Positions 11,725 to 23,185 of a stretch of DNA of 64,000 bases are shown one piece after another. This DNA is from Cyanoderma ruficeps (taxonomy: Eukaryota > Chordata > Aves > Passeriformes > Timaliidae), in the NCBI GenBank assembly GCA_008694505.1, contig VZDJ01000063.1, forward strand, positions 5,541,468 to 5,605,467, written 5' to 3'. Under the pieces are notes generated by a model, which worked only from the letters and a program-made list of their open reading frames with translations, had not been told where the DNA came from and did no database searches. Both the position numbers and the translations under genes were made by a program. Every line of letters begins with the position of its first letter. Position 1 is the stretch's first letter.

Positions 11725-13148
11725 TCCCCTCCCACCCCAAAAATGCACCTGAGTTGGCAGAGGAAGAGCATCCCCCATCCCTGTGCAGCTCAGCAGAGAT
11801 GGCAGAGTGGCAAGGGCACGTGGGGGACTTCCTTCCACAGCAGAAGGTGCAGCTACAGAAGGCTCCAAGCAGCAGACTCAGCGGCCTGACAAAGCAATTC
11901 TGCACCTGAATATCCTGGTTCTTCCCCTCCAGGTGGATTTTGGCTCTACAAAGGCTCCAGTGGGGCTACAAGTTCACATCAGTGAATTGCCAAGCAGCAG
12001 CTTATCTCCAAAAGCCCTTTTTGGGGAAAGGCTTTTGGAGGTTTTCTGTTTGGGATTTAGGGTTTCCTCCCAATTTTTTCTTGAAACAAAGACTGCTTGC
12101 ACTGCTGCAGGCAGAACTGACTGCCTTGTGCAGGGGATGGGGGAGCAGATTTGGGGAATGGGGGAGCAGATTTAGGGAATGGGGAAGCAGATTTAGGAAA
12201 TGGGGGAGCAGATTTAGGGAATGGGAGGCATAATCCCAATGGCCAGTTTAGTTGTCACACATCTGCATGAGCCATGTGCTACATAGTGCACACCTCTCTC
12301 CACCTGGAACTGAGGACCTCCAGCTTATTCCTTTGAAATCCTCCAGCCACCTGATCCCAGCAGGAAGCAATTTTGATGTTGAAATGCTTTTTTCCAAACC
12401 ACAGGGGTCAAAGTAAGTTTGTTTTTTTCCTCTCTACTCCAGCCAGGCTGAAACCCACGCTGCCGAAATCCACAGTGTCATGAAATGAGGAAATCTCACC
12501 CAAATCCCCCCCACCCTCCAAAGCCAAGCTGGGAGATGTGTTCCCACCCGCTCCTCCACACCAGGAAACATTTGCAACTCTCAATCCCCCAAGTTCCTTG
12601 AGCTTGCACCCGACACAGATCCAAACCTTGTGTTTGGCTGGGTTTTAACTGAGCGGCGTCTCCCATCCCTTTGTTGGGGGATCAGCTCTCGGGGAGCTAT
12701 TCCCAATTTATTCCTCAAGCTGGGTGCTCCCTTAGCAGGCGACAGCCGTAAGTGTTTCTTGACAGGCGCTTGGAAATATAATGTGCCGCAGGTTGTGTTT
12801 CCTTCTCCTAATAGGATGCAAAGCTCTGTTTTCAAAAGGATATGCTAACATTTTAAGCTCTTTTTGTTCGTATAAATGATAATGTAGTCAACACAAGGGC
12901 CTCATCTCTCCTTGAAGTGAATATTATTCCTATTCACCTTAATATATAAGCGCCAGGCTCGAGAATAAAAAACTTTAGCCAAGCTCCTCCTGAGTGGGCT
13001 CATCCAAGGCTTTGCTCCCAGAGAGAAGCTGGTGGAGGAGAAGCAAATCTGGCCACTGCTGGAAAAGCAAAGGATGTGCTTGAGGCCTCCTTAAATTGTA
13101 GAAACTACTGCAGCTCCTCCTTTAGTGCCATGCAGAAGGAGATCTCCC
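11725..13148. other. Noncoding sequence, conserved-element-like near 12730-12980
   Basis: The part 11725-11900 may still belong to the preceding LTR. From 12730 to 12980 the sequence is AT-rich and repeat-free (gaagtgaatattattcc, ccttaatatataagcgcc) and looks constrained. Between these lies a 21-bp tandem array. No gene is seen. Confidence 0.4.
12137..12226. repeat. 21-bp tandem array, about 4.3 copies
   Basis: The unit atgggggagcagatttaggga repeats at 12137, 12158, 12179 and 12200 with one or two substitutions per copy, then breaks off in atggga. Because 21 is a multiple of three, it creates a repetitive peptide in an open frame, which has no further coding support. Confidence 0.93.
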
Positions 13149-13320
13149 TGTCCCGGAAGAATGATTTTCTAGAGAAAAGAGGCAATAAATAATTTGCCTG
13201 AAATAGAGAGGTCAGGGCATTGTCCACAATGTGAGGAGATCTTTGCTGTGGGTAAACTACAAAGAAAGTGGAGTGAAGCCGTAAAAGACAAAAATCATCA
13301 GTTTTTTAGGAGCACGGACT
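13149..13320 (+). repeat. Unidentified repeat joined to a CR1, copy 1
   Basis: This 170-base segment is nearly the reverse complement of 44330-44513, at about 85-87% identity by eye. Shared strings include aataaataatttgcctgaaa and gaggtcagggcattgtccac. In both places it is fused at the same point to a CR1 3' region. It is unlike the CR1 sequence that normally precedes that point in the other copies here. It is therefore a composite repeat, a distinct CR1 subfamily, or a duplicated segment. Confidence 0.8.
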
Positions 13321-13668
13321 TCTCCAAGCCCCTTCATCATCTTTCCAAGTGCTTGAAGGAGCTGACAAGAAAGATGGAGAGAGATTCTTTACAAGGGCCT
13401 AGAATGGCAGGACAAGGGGATTGGCTTCCTACAGCCAGAGGGATATTGGGCAGGAATTGTTCCCTGGGAGGGTGGGCAGGCCCTGGCACAGGGTGCCCAG
13501 AGCAGCTGTGGCTGCCCCTGGATCCCTGGCAGTGCCCAAGGCCAGGCTGGACATTGGGGCTTGGAGCACCCTGGGACAGTGGGAGCTGTCCCTGCCCATA
13601 GCAGGGGTTGGGATGGGATGAGCTTTAAGATCTCTTCAACCCAAACTATTCCGTGACTCTGACACTGT
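13321..13668 (+). mobile_element. CR1 LINE 3' fragment
   Basis: Plus-strand CR1 from ccccttcatcatctttcc through gacaagaaagatggagagag, acaagggcctagaatggcag and gggagggtgggcaggccctg to the 3' end caaactattccgtgactctg. It carries an insertion (atcatc) in its first block that is shared with the 44-kb copy, supporting a common origin of the two. Confidence 0.93.
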
Positions 13669-15689
13669 GACTGTTTAGGCTCGTGGTGCTTTTCCCATGC
13701 TAAAAGACTAGGATTCACTCCACATGCCAGCCCCTCTCTGAACAAATCCATCCTGCTCTCTCCAAAAGACATTCCTGGCAAAGCAGCACTCAGATGCAGG
13801 GAGGGAGGAGTTGACACCCTACAGGTTTTGCTGCTCGTGAGGTTTTGGAAGGAGCTGTTCTCCTTGTTTTCAGCGCCTGGGCTCCTCATCACACCTGTCT
13901 TACACACAACCCCTGACAGGTTCACAGTCAGACCTGTCTGCCTGCTCCTGGATTACAAAGGAAGGATCAATTCCAGCCTGTCAATCCCTCCGTTTCATTA
14001 GCGACTGATTGGGAGGCATCACATCCTGTCTTCCAAGAGTCAAACCCGTAAACAAGACAACATTGTTAAAAAATAAAAAACAAAAAAACCCCAACCGCTA
14101 AAACAACCAGCTAATAAAAAGCTCCGACTGCCAGATGCCAGGGATTGCTACGAGACTGCAGCAGGAATAACAATTTGGGAGATAATTGAACTACCATGAA
14201 ACCACAGCTCTGGTGGGACAAGCAAAAAGAGGTTTCCCAAAGTTATTGGACACCTTGGAAGATGCTTTTCCTTTTAGGATGAGCAGGAAAAAAAGGTGCC
14301 ATAAGGAGAGAAGGGGAATTGCTTGGAAAAACATCCCTCTCTCCCATGATTTTTGATACAACCTCACCATTTCCAAAGCTGGGGAGGTGCTGGCTGGGTT
14401 CCTCAGGAAGGACTAAATTCGTCCGTGTTTTTTCCTAAAGCACCAACTGTCACGACTGTCAATTCGGCTCCTTTCATGGAGATTATAATTCATTTGCAAA
14501 AGCAAAAAGAAAATGGGGAAAAAATTAAAAAAAAAAAACAACAAGGAAAGGGAAAGAAAAGGTATTTAATTGGCAACTGAATTCTTCATGAAACAAAGAG
14601 ATGGATTCATGCAAAGAAGAATAGGGAGAGCTGTTTTGATATCTGAATTTTAATGACTCCATGGCATCCCTATTTGTTATGTATCTGCTTTCGAAATGTC
14701 ACGGCTGGCTCTAGTGGTAATTACTGAATTTCAACATTTATAGAAAAGCAGCACATACAGTATGGAGATAATTGCCCAGTTGGAGAGTTATTGAAGGATC
14801 CAGGTTCCCCCCCGCCCTCCTCCCTCCTTCTGCGACTACAGAATTTTGGTAATTATCACTAGAGCCACTTGTTAAAAAAATCAGAAAGCAGGTAAACAAC
14901 AAACACCAGTGTAGTTTATTCATTAAAATTCAAAAAACACATCATCATATTGATCTTGAAATTACAAACTGCCACAGCTTGCAAAAAGCAGGGCCCTCTC
15001 GCTACCCCGGCGTTTAGTGTTGCCGTACATCATACACTGAGACACTTTCCTGATAGGAATTGTTATGTAATAAACACTATTGTGGGGCACTTCCAGGTAA
15101 AATAAATCGATTTATCCAGGTTATAACATCAGCCGAGATCAGACAATAAATCCCGGGGCTTGGGGTGGATCTGATGTCAGCACAAAGCAGAGAGCACCCA
15201 GCAGGCTGCAGCTCTCCAAGGGGAAGGTACTCCAGAGCACCTGGGGAGTTTGATATTCGTGTTTTGGCTTAAACTCCGTGTGCCTTTTGGCTGTGGCCTG
15301 TCCCAAAATACTCCTGCATCCATTAAAAAATCAGAAAGGAAAGGGCAGCCCCGCTCTGCCTCTGCCCTGCTTTCACCACACCACTCCTGCTCTTTGTAGG
15401 AATCACTGTCCCCGTCTCGCAGGCAGGGAAATCCAGACACTCAGCGATAAATCCCCTCTTGATTTCTGTCAGTTCATCCCTGGAAGGCTGTGTGATGTCC
15501 TACACCTCCCTTGTGCCCCACCCCAGGAGTCACGGCAGTGCCCACAGCAGAGCCAGCAGTGCTGGCTCCGCACAGAATTCGGGCTCAGCTTCAAACAGCC
15601 CCAGGTTCTGAGTTTCCAGAAGACGGGATTTTGCGACGTTCCGATCTTTAATCAAAGTCAGGTACAAAGCAAACTCGCCTGCTTAGAAG
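13669..15689. other. Mostly unique noncoding DNA
   Basis: No gene is seen. It contains short A-rich runs (14067-14100, 14520-14540), the palindromic element at 14673-14903, and an AT-rich, repeat-free block from about 14900 to 15180 that looks like a conserved noncoding element. Confidence 0.45.
14673..14903. repeat. Decayed palindromic element (inverted repeat)
   Basis: The left arm has ctgctttc (14685-14692) and ggctctagtggtaattac (14707-14724). The right arm has their reverse complements gtaattatcactagagcc (14849-14866) and gaaagcag (14884-14891). The 18-bp block has one mismatch. The outer edges (tttgttatgtat and the complement of gtaaacaacaaa) also match in part. Block spacing is similar in both arms, and the loop is about 124 bp. 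It may be a relic foldback or MITE-type transposon, or a hairpin. No terminal target duplication was found. Confidence 0.75.
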
Positions 15690-15818
15690 TGGGGATGTGT
15701 TAGAAGCAGGGGCACGGGTTGGGGAAGGTAAACACACGGGGATATAATTAAAGGAGAAACGACAGTTAACGATGAGAATCTCCCGGCTTTTACAAAAACA
15801 CAGAAGGAAAAGACCATT

Positions 15819-16256
15819 ATGCAGACACAGGAGATAAGTGGATCCAGCACAGATAAGACTGACAGAGGGAAATTGGAGGCAGAAGAGGATAAGAAGCTGA
15901 CACCGACACTTACAATATTTACTTTTGCATCTGTGTTCGCAAATGAAGAGGATGAGGATTTGCCTAAGTCAGGGATCAGATCCCTGGGGAGAGGAGAAGA
16001 GGAATTAGGGAGTGTGCAGATAACACAAGAAATGGTCAATAAGAGCTTAGGGGAACTTAAACTGACACAAAGCATTAGGGACCAGATGGCAACATGTGTA
16101 GGAGGGATTTGCCAAACGGGGGAAGCAATGACAGGGCAGGACTTCAGCCTTCTGGATTCCCTGGGAACGGGTGAAATGGGGACCAGAGAGTTCCAGCAGC
16201 AGGTGGGCATTTACACCAAAACCATCAGTGGTCTCTCAAAGACCCCATCACTCTGA
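15819..16256 (+). other. Unidentified 145-codon open frame, possibly repeat-derived
   Basis: An acidic, lysine-rich frame of 145 codons (…EEDKKLTPTL…, …FASVFANEEDEDLP…, …VQITQEMVNKSL…) lies in otherwise unique sequence. The FASVF segment followed by an acidic stretch and a QITQE-type stretch faintly resembles the region just before the reverse transcriptase domain of CR1-type LINEs. The downstream catalytic region is not recognisable. No splice sites or start context argue for a gene. It could be an old LINE remnant or chance. Confidence 0.25.
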
Positions 16257-16260
16257 AAAC

Positions 16261-19200
16261 TCTCTCCTGGCGATGCTACAAACAGCAGGGTGGATTATTC
16301 CAGCTGCCTAAGGCAATAATTTTTTGGACAAAAAAATCAGTAACTTCATTGCTCTGAGGGCTCCTCTTGAACTGCTCTTCCCACCTTTATTTTTACTGTT
16401 CAAGGCTTAAGCCTGTCCAGGAGAGAATTAAAATTTGGGTGTTTTCTCAGGGCTTACAACTAAATCTTAGATAGAAAAATCAGGGCTGAGCCGGCTTTCT
16501 CAAACCACCCCTCAGCGAGACAGTTAATTGTAATTAAATCCATCTTTACTTAAGACCAAATATAAGATTTGCTTAACTTAAGCCTCCCTCCAAAACCAAC
16601 ACACGTGACCACCACAAAGCTGAGGGGTGCCTCCTTCAATCCAAACCTTAAGGCTGGAGGAATGGAGAGGGAATCAGCTGCCCATCAACTGGAACGAGAG
16701 TATTTATTTGGAAGCTTGTTTTTTAAGGGGAAAGAAAGGCTTGAAAATGCCCAGGTTCATTAAGAACAGCCAAGATGATCTGATGAGAAGCAGATCAATC
16801 CTTATTAACTTGTTAGGAGCCTTTAAAGAGATTTCTTGAGTCGGGGGACACGGGAGCTGTGATTGGCACCTCTCGCTGGCCAGGGAGTCACTGATCCACC
16901 CCGTGGGGCTCATAGGAATGGGGAACCCCTGGAGGGCCTGGGGAACCAGGGGGAAAGTCTGAGGAGAGAGAGGAGATCCACAAGGACACCCCACAGTGTC
17001 TGGGCTTGCCCTGAGATCCTGTGTAAGGCTCCCAGGGGAGGTGAGGAGCAGTTTCACTGCCCACAGCCTGCAGGGCGATTTAATGAGTTTATTGTCTGGA
17101 CAGACATTTGTAGTGTAACCCCCAGCTTTGCCTATTTTATTGCACCTCCCAGCTCTCTGCCTAAGCCACAACTCAGCTCTACGACTCCCTGGCAGGTCTG
17201 AGCACCCTTCTTCTACTAAAGTTTCTCCTGGAGCCAGGGAAATGGGAATCTGGCCAAAAACACTGCTGGAAAGGCTGGATTGGAAATACTACACAGACCA
17301 GGCAGGACATCCTTCTGGATGGACATCCTTCAGCCTCAGCTTGTACCCGTCAGTCCAGACTGAGCAAGCCATGATGTCATGGAAATATTCCCCATTGCCA
17401 TTCCAGAGGGAACTGGGGCTGGGCGGGTAATAATCAAACACTCCAGACAATGAATATCCCTCCGCCATCATTAGGGATGAATGTAAGGAGATGAAGCAGT
17501 GGAACGGGATAATGAGGTGTGCAGGGGAGGAGGCTGGGAGCCTGCCAGACAGGGAGGATGCCACTTCCTATCATTTTTCATTGTTAAAATTGATACCTTG
17601 TGCCATCAGCCTCTTCCCCAGTTCCGCATTCATCCCAATTAAGGAATCACGGCTGGTCTCCTCGAGGAACGAAAGTGTCACAGTGTTCAGCTGGGGCAGA
17701 GCACCTTTGCCTCCCAACTCCCAACAGCTGCTGGACAAGAAGCTCCTACCCCACCTGATGTCCTGTTTCTTCCACACAGCAAAAAAAGAACGTTTCTCAT
17801 GTCCCTGGAATATTTTCTTGTTCTTGAGCAGGTGAGAAGATGAGCCCACACCTTTACCCCTCCTCTGTAGACCTGCAGAACGAGGTCTACATCCCACAGG
17901 GAGGACGATGCTCCACCACAACCCCTCTGGACAGCTGCTAAAATCCCAGGCAATGTCTGGAGTTCTGTTTCCACGTGGGTGGTGACACACCGCCAGCGAC
18001 GGGTGCCAGATGGGATAAAGCAAACCTGGAATGTCATGCATGGAACTCATTAAGCTGACTTTGTAAGGAACACCCCGATAACACCCCTCGGAGAGGCGCT
18101 GCAGACCCAGCTCTTAGGAGGCAGCAGAGCCTCCCTCCCTCACACCTGACTAAGTCCCCTAATCACAGGCAAAACTTCAATCAGCGCTTACAACAATCCC
18201 GCAACACAAATCCATCCGACGCTCCATTAATGCTCGCAGTATGACTTGTTATCCACAAAGGAAACACTGCTGGGTGATAATGAAGGCGTTCGATTGGGAT
18301 TTCGAGATGAGCAACAAGAAGCGCCTGGTTACCAGAGCGTGACACTCCAAGCTGGGATAAATAAGCTCTTGATTGCTGCGCTCAGCCCAAGTCACCTGTG
18401 GCTCCACCGAAGAGCCTCTACTGGCCCACCACGGCTGTGGACTGGCTGGGATGGCCACAAAGCCATGGCTCTGCTCCTTTTTCCTGTTCCCCAGCCAAGC
18501 CCTGGGCTTTCCTGGCACAGGACTCAAGTGTTTGTGTCGCCACCAATGCCATGAAACTCAGCGAGGTCACGGGAAGTGGCAAAGCAGAAGTGGCTCATTG
18601 CGAGTGGAGCATTATCTCCATTAATTGAGGCTGGGTAAGAGCTGTACAGGCCAATTTTTACCCACTGTTCTCTCAAGAGGACCAGCTCACCTCTGTGGGC
18701 TCCGAGCCAGCATTAGTGTGAGGGTTTTTATGCCCTGCTCAAGATTCTTCGTTAAACCACCCTGGCATTTCTACCAGCACAAAGCCACGGTTGCACTGCA
18801 CAGCCTCATTGTCTGCACCAGAGCAGCACGAGCTCTGCAACAAAGGAGAGGAAAATCACAGAAATACATTGTTTTTCCTTTGTTTTTCCTGGCACGAGGC
18901 TCAGGCTGGCATCACTGAGGACTTGCCCTCTTCACTGCTGGCTGCAGCTGCCCTGTGAAAGGCAGCCCTGCCCTGCACCACTGAGCACCAGTGTCTCGTC
19001 TCACCTGCCTGGCTTGGGATGCAAAAACCCTTCCTGAGCCTAGGCTGCAAAAGACTAATAATTCTCCTGGCAGCTGGAGTCCTGACTGGAAGCCTTATTT
19101 TATTGCTTTCCTGCTACTTTTTTGCTCAGAAGGCAAGGAAAAACATCAGAGAAGTCTAAAACCCCTCCTATTTTCATACTCGTTGGCACAGAAAGCAGGG

Positions 19201-21453
19201 TAGCTTTGCTGGGGCAATTCAGAACACAATAATAATGATGATTATAAAAATATAAATATATAATAGTCCCACATATGTGCATATGGCCATCATTAGCAGG
19301 GAAGAAACTGGGGCTGAGTGAAAGCAGAAGAGAGCAGAACTTCTCCAGGCAACTTCTCTGCCACCCACAGGTTTGCCTGCCTTTCTCTCACAGATGAAAA
19401 ACATTTCAAAAACTCGAGGGACACATTTGGAGACAGTCCCCACTCACTGCCTATAAAAAGGGGGTGTGTCTCCCCCAAACACCAGCTCACTTCTCGTGGT
19501 GTGTGTGGCAGCAGGAACCTGACCCTGGTGGGTTTGGCAGGAGCCAAAGGTTGGTTTGGGTGCTGGGGGCGAGTGAGGGCAGTTGATGCTGAAAGGGAGG
19601 AGCAGTTTGGGACGGACAGTGAACAGCTCAGGCTTCAGGCCTTGAAGCAGTTTTTGGCAATTGAGAGTGAGGGCAGCACCTGTCTGGAGGCAGGGGACCC
19701 TCACCTCTGCCTGCTGCCACATTTTTTCCAATCTTCCTTAGAAATCCCTAACACCGGTCCCAGGCAGTGACAGGACGTGGCTCACTGGAATTGTCCTCGC
19801 TGGCAGCTGTGGGGACTGTCACCAAGCCCAGTCCCCATGCACTGGCAGAGTGAAGCAGCTCTCCCAGGGGTTCTCCTTCCCCCTACACCACACTGTCCAT
19901 GGCACAAAACGTTCCCCCCACGTCCAAACACTGCAAAATGCAGGATATTGCAGAGCCAACAGGTAAGCGTGGCCGCACACAGCAAAATAACACACCTGTG
20001 GCCCCACCCACCTTGTAAAATATCCTACAATCAGCTCTAAAAAGCTTTGAGTTGGTCGGAAAGGACCAGCTGAGCAGCTGATGAGGGCTCTGCCCCATGT
20101 ACCTGTAGGTGCTTTACTCACCCCCCCTTCCTTTTATTTTTAATATCATCACTGCTCTAAAAATAAAATCAACTTGACACTGATGAAAGCTGAAAAACCC
20201 CACCAGACCAGTTTCTCCATGTGCCTGACTCCAGGGCCCCTTGATCAAATTGTTTTCCTTCTCCCTGCCGATCCCCACAAACTCCTCGGCTCTGCCCAGG
20301 GGGGACAGGGCTGGAAATGGAAGCCCAGGTTTCCCTTTGGCATCGAGCTGTCAGAGACAGCTCCGTGAGCACCATCAGTTCCACGCCTGCTCCTCGGGAG
20401 TGAAGCATGGCTTTGGAAATGGAAATGAAAGATTTCTCTCCCGTTCTCTTTTCCCTGCCAAGCCTGTAACAAGCTGGAGATGGGGAGTGCCAGGAATGGA
20501 TGAAAATAGAAGGAAAATAGCTGATAGTACTTCAGCTAAACCAGCCCTAGGACGAGGCAGGGAGCATCTCCTAAGGGACCCCCCTGACCCTCACAGTAAA
20601 GCCCTGAAAACAGGAAGGTTATTTCTCCCATGGGAAACAGTCCTGCCTCAATTAGCAAAATTTTCAGCCCAGATGGAGCAGGGTGATTATCTACCATAAC
20701 TGTCCCTGCTGCCTTCACCTGCAGGAACCCTGCCTGGCTCCACAGCCCTTCTCTCTCTGCCTAAAGCACGTCCCAGCTTTCAGGCTTCACCAGCTCCTCC
20801 TTTCAAGGCTGATCAACCTTGGCTTGTAAACGAGGTGAGTGCCTGCAACACTTGCTCCTGTACGAGCTCAGTCCTGCAGCATCTTTAGGAGGTTGGCGGG
20901 GGGGAGAGAGAGGAGAAATAAAACATTCTGCTGCGACTGGAAACCGAATTATTCCCCAGTCAACATGAAAAACCCACTCATGGACTGTCCACGGCTTGCT
21001 CATCACTCCCACTTGATATTTATCACCCCATGCATCCTGTCACCAGCCTTTGCAGGCAGTCGCCAAGTCCCGGGAGCAGCTGCAAATCTTCGTTAATAAA
21101 ATTTCAGGATGTGCCTTGTTTGGGCTGGAAACTGCCACTTCCCATTCTGCCACCCTGCAAGTGCGAGGTGCCACCGGGACCAGGAGTTGTGTGCAGAAAA
21201 GGACCTGTGAATTTTACATGAAAGCAGATGTTGGGAAATGCCAGTATCCACCACGAGCTCCAGGAAACAGCATTAACATTTCCCAGTGATGGGCCTTGGA
21301 GACTGGGTGCTGCAAGGGGGGTGCTCACAGTTACTGGGGTCCCTCCACGGCTGGTGGGAAAATGGGGTCACATCTGCTGCCCCTGGGGTGGGTGTGGAGG
21401 TGACTGGGTGTGAGGGGTGAGTCTGAGGGATGCCACAGGCAGCACCTCATCGT
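16261..21453. other. Long unique noncoding stretch, no gene seen
   Basis: About 5 kb with no CR1 and no LTR. The block 18100-18380 (cacaaatccatccgacgctc, cagtatgacttgttatccac) has few CpG losses, no repeats and evenly mixed composition, and is the best candidate here for conserved noncoding DNA. The segment 19230-19265 is an AT-rich low-complexity run. Frames of up to about 160 codons occur on both strands without codon or domain support. Confidence 0.5.
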
Positions 21454-21622
21454 TACAATTTGGGACAGCTCACATAACGATACGTAGAACTCTGGTTGTT
21501 CAGAGGGGTTACCACCAGTTTATTGAGAGACAGGCTCTTTTTTATACAGAATTTTGGTGCAATCAATAGGATTGGTCATTCGGAGCAACACCTCTCCACC
21601 ATCTTCTTACAAGTAAACAACA
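21454..21622 (-). mobile_element. Short LTR, about 170 bp, same family as 37.3 kb
   Basis: Read on the minus strand it starts tgttgttt at 21622. It has gagaggtgt, a gaccaat box, the TATA box tgtataaaaaa and an aataaac polyadenylation signal in that order, and ends near ttgtaacg. The plus-strand element at 37252-37426 shows the same order and the same first eight bases. Length near 170 bp is short for an LTR. No flanking duplication or retroviral gene was seen. Confidence 0.65.
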
Positions 21623-22144
21623 AGTTAGAAAAACACCAGGTGTCAGGAGGAGGATATCTACAAGGATTGTTTTGGGTTCCTCCTTATGATTTCTCAGGCC
21701 AGACTGAGAATTCTGTACTTGGCTTTCCCACAGGCTTCCAGCCACTGCCTGGAGCCTGAGAATCCATGTTCTGACCACTGTCAGTTCCCACAGCACCTGG
21801 CTCTCCTCAGGCTGGGAGCTCTGCGGCCCCACAGTGTCAGACTGGTCCTGCAAATTCCCAAAACTTGGTATTCCCTTCATGCAGAGCACAGAACACTGAC
21901 TAGAGGATACACAAGGCTATCCCAAACAGCTCAGCTGGTGATTGGAAAAAGCTAAACCAGCACAGAACATTCTCCCTGTGCCATTCCCAACCCGGGGTGT
22001 GAGGGGCAGGTGAGATGGAACCAGGCTGCTGCTCTCGGCCTCAGCCTCCTGCCAAGGCGTCTTTGTACTTCTGGGAACACACATTCATGGTACTCAAAGA
22101 GCAGGAGGGGGTCAAAGCAACATTTCCAGGCAGCCAGGAGGGTT
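21623..22144. other. Noncoding sequence, nothing recognised
   Basis: Possibly includes more of the neighbouring retroviral element, because it lies upstream of the LTR in LTR orientation, but no retroviral motif is recognisable. Confidence 0.35.
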
Positions 22145-22560
22145 CACAGAATGTCCTGAGTTGGAGGGACCCACCAGGATCATCCAGTGCAGTTCCTGGT
22201 CCTACACAGACACCCCAACAATCCCACCCTGGGCATCCCTGGCAGCGCTGTCCAAGCTCTCCTGGAGCTCTGGCAGCCTCAGGGCTGTGCCCATTCCCTG
22301 GGGAGCCTGGGCAGTGCCTGAACCCTCTGGGGGAAGGACCTTGCCTTGATCTCCAGCCTGAGCCTGCCCTGGCCCAGCTCCAGCCGTGCCCTGGGTGCTG
22401 TCCCTGGTCACAGGGAGCAGAGGTCGGAGCTGTCCCTCAGGAGGAGCTGCAGCCCCTGGTGATGTCTGACTTCAGTCTCCTCCAACAAGCCAAGTTTCCT
22501 CAGCCACTCCTCGTTCAGCCCCTTGAGATCCTTCACCATCTCAGACTTGGCTTCACTTCA
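22145..22560 (-). mobile_element. CR1 LINE fragment, 'gtcctgagttggagggaccc' subfamily
   Basis: Minus-strand CR1 beginning acagaatgtcctgagttgg and continuing through ccaccctgggcatccctgg, ctctcctggagctctggcag and attccctggggagcctggg. The same 3'-end type recurs at 45.5 kb (minus) and at 47.5 and 47.9 kb (plus). It therefore marks one CR1 subfamily, distinct from the ggtttgggttggaa type. Confidence 0.92.
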
Positions 22561-22651
22561 GCAGCACCAGCAGAGGATGGGGTAAAACCCCGGCCCCTGA
22601 CACCCCTGGGTGCTGGGCCTGGGTGACGCAGGGTGAAGCTTAAGGCAGAGT

Positions 22652-22741
22652 GAAGCATAATTCAGAGTCACCAAATCCCAGGCAACCAGCCCAGGCAATT
22701 GTGCTTGTGTCTCTGCTCAGGGTAAGAAATTAGTTATCTGC
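22652..22741. repeat. 90-bp dispersed duplicate, copy 1
   Basis: The 90 bases from gaagcataattcagagtc to gaaattagttatctgc recur at 27715-27804 in the same orientation with only four substitutions and no gaps (about 96% identity). The similarity stops sharply on the right (caagat against ctaaaa). It lies between two CR1 fragments but is not CR1. Family unknown. Confidence 0.9.
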
Positions 22742-22902
22742 AAGATATCCCAGCGAGAGCCCAGGGCAGAGGTGCCTCTCCCAGGTCCCAGGATTTGGGT
22801 GAAGGTTCCAGTCTGGGAACACTTTGCAAGTCATGCCCAGTCACGTGCATGGGAAACTTTGCTGTTCACTGCAGGAGCGTCCTTGTGCTGGGGATCACAC
22901 AG

Positions 22903-23185
22903 AGTCACGGAATGTGTGGGTTGGAAGAGACCTTCAAGATCATGGAGTCCAACCCAGCCCTGACACCTCAACTAAACCCTGGCACCAAGTGCCACATCCA
23001 GTCTTTTAAACACATCCAGGGATGGTGACTCCACCACCTCCCTGGGCAGACCATTCCAGTATTTAATCACTCTTTCCGTGAAAAACTTCTTTCTAATGTC
23101 CAACCTGTATTTCCCTTGGTGCAGCCTGAGCTGGATCAAAGGATCAGCCCCTTTGAGACGTCCCAGGTGATCCCTCTGTTCCCTC
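22903..23185 (-). mobile_element. CR1 LINE fragment, about 280 bp
   Basis: Minus-strand CR1 starting agagtcacggaatgtgtggg. It continues through gaagagaccttcaagatcat, accaagtgccacatccag, catccagggatggtgactcc and gtgaaaaacttctttctaat to cttggtgcagcctgag. It is the same 3'-end type as the 33.4-kb copy. Confidence 0.93.
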
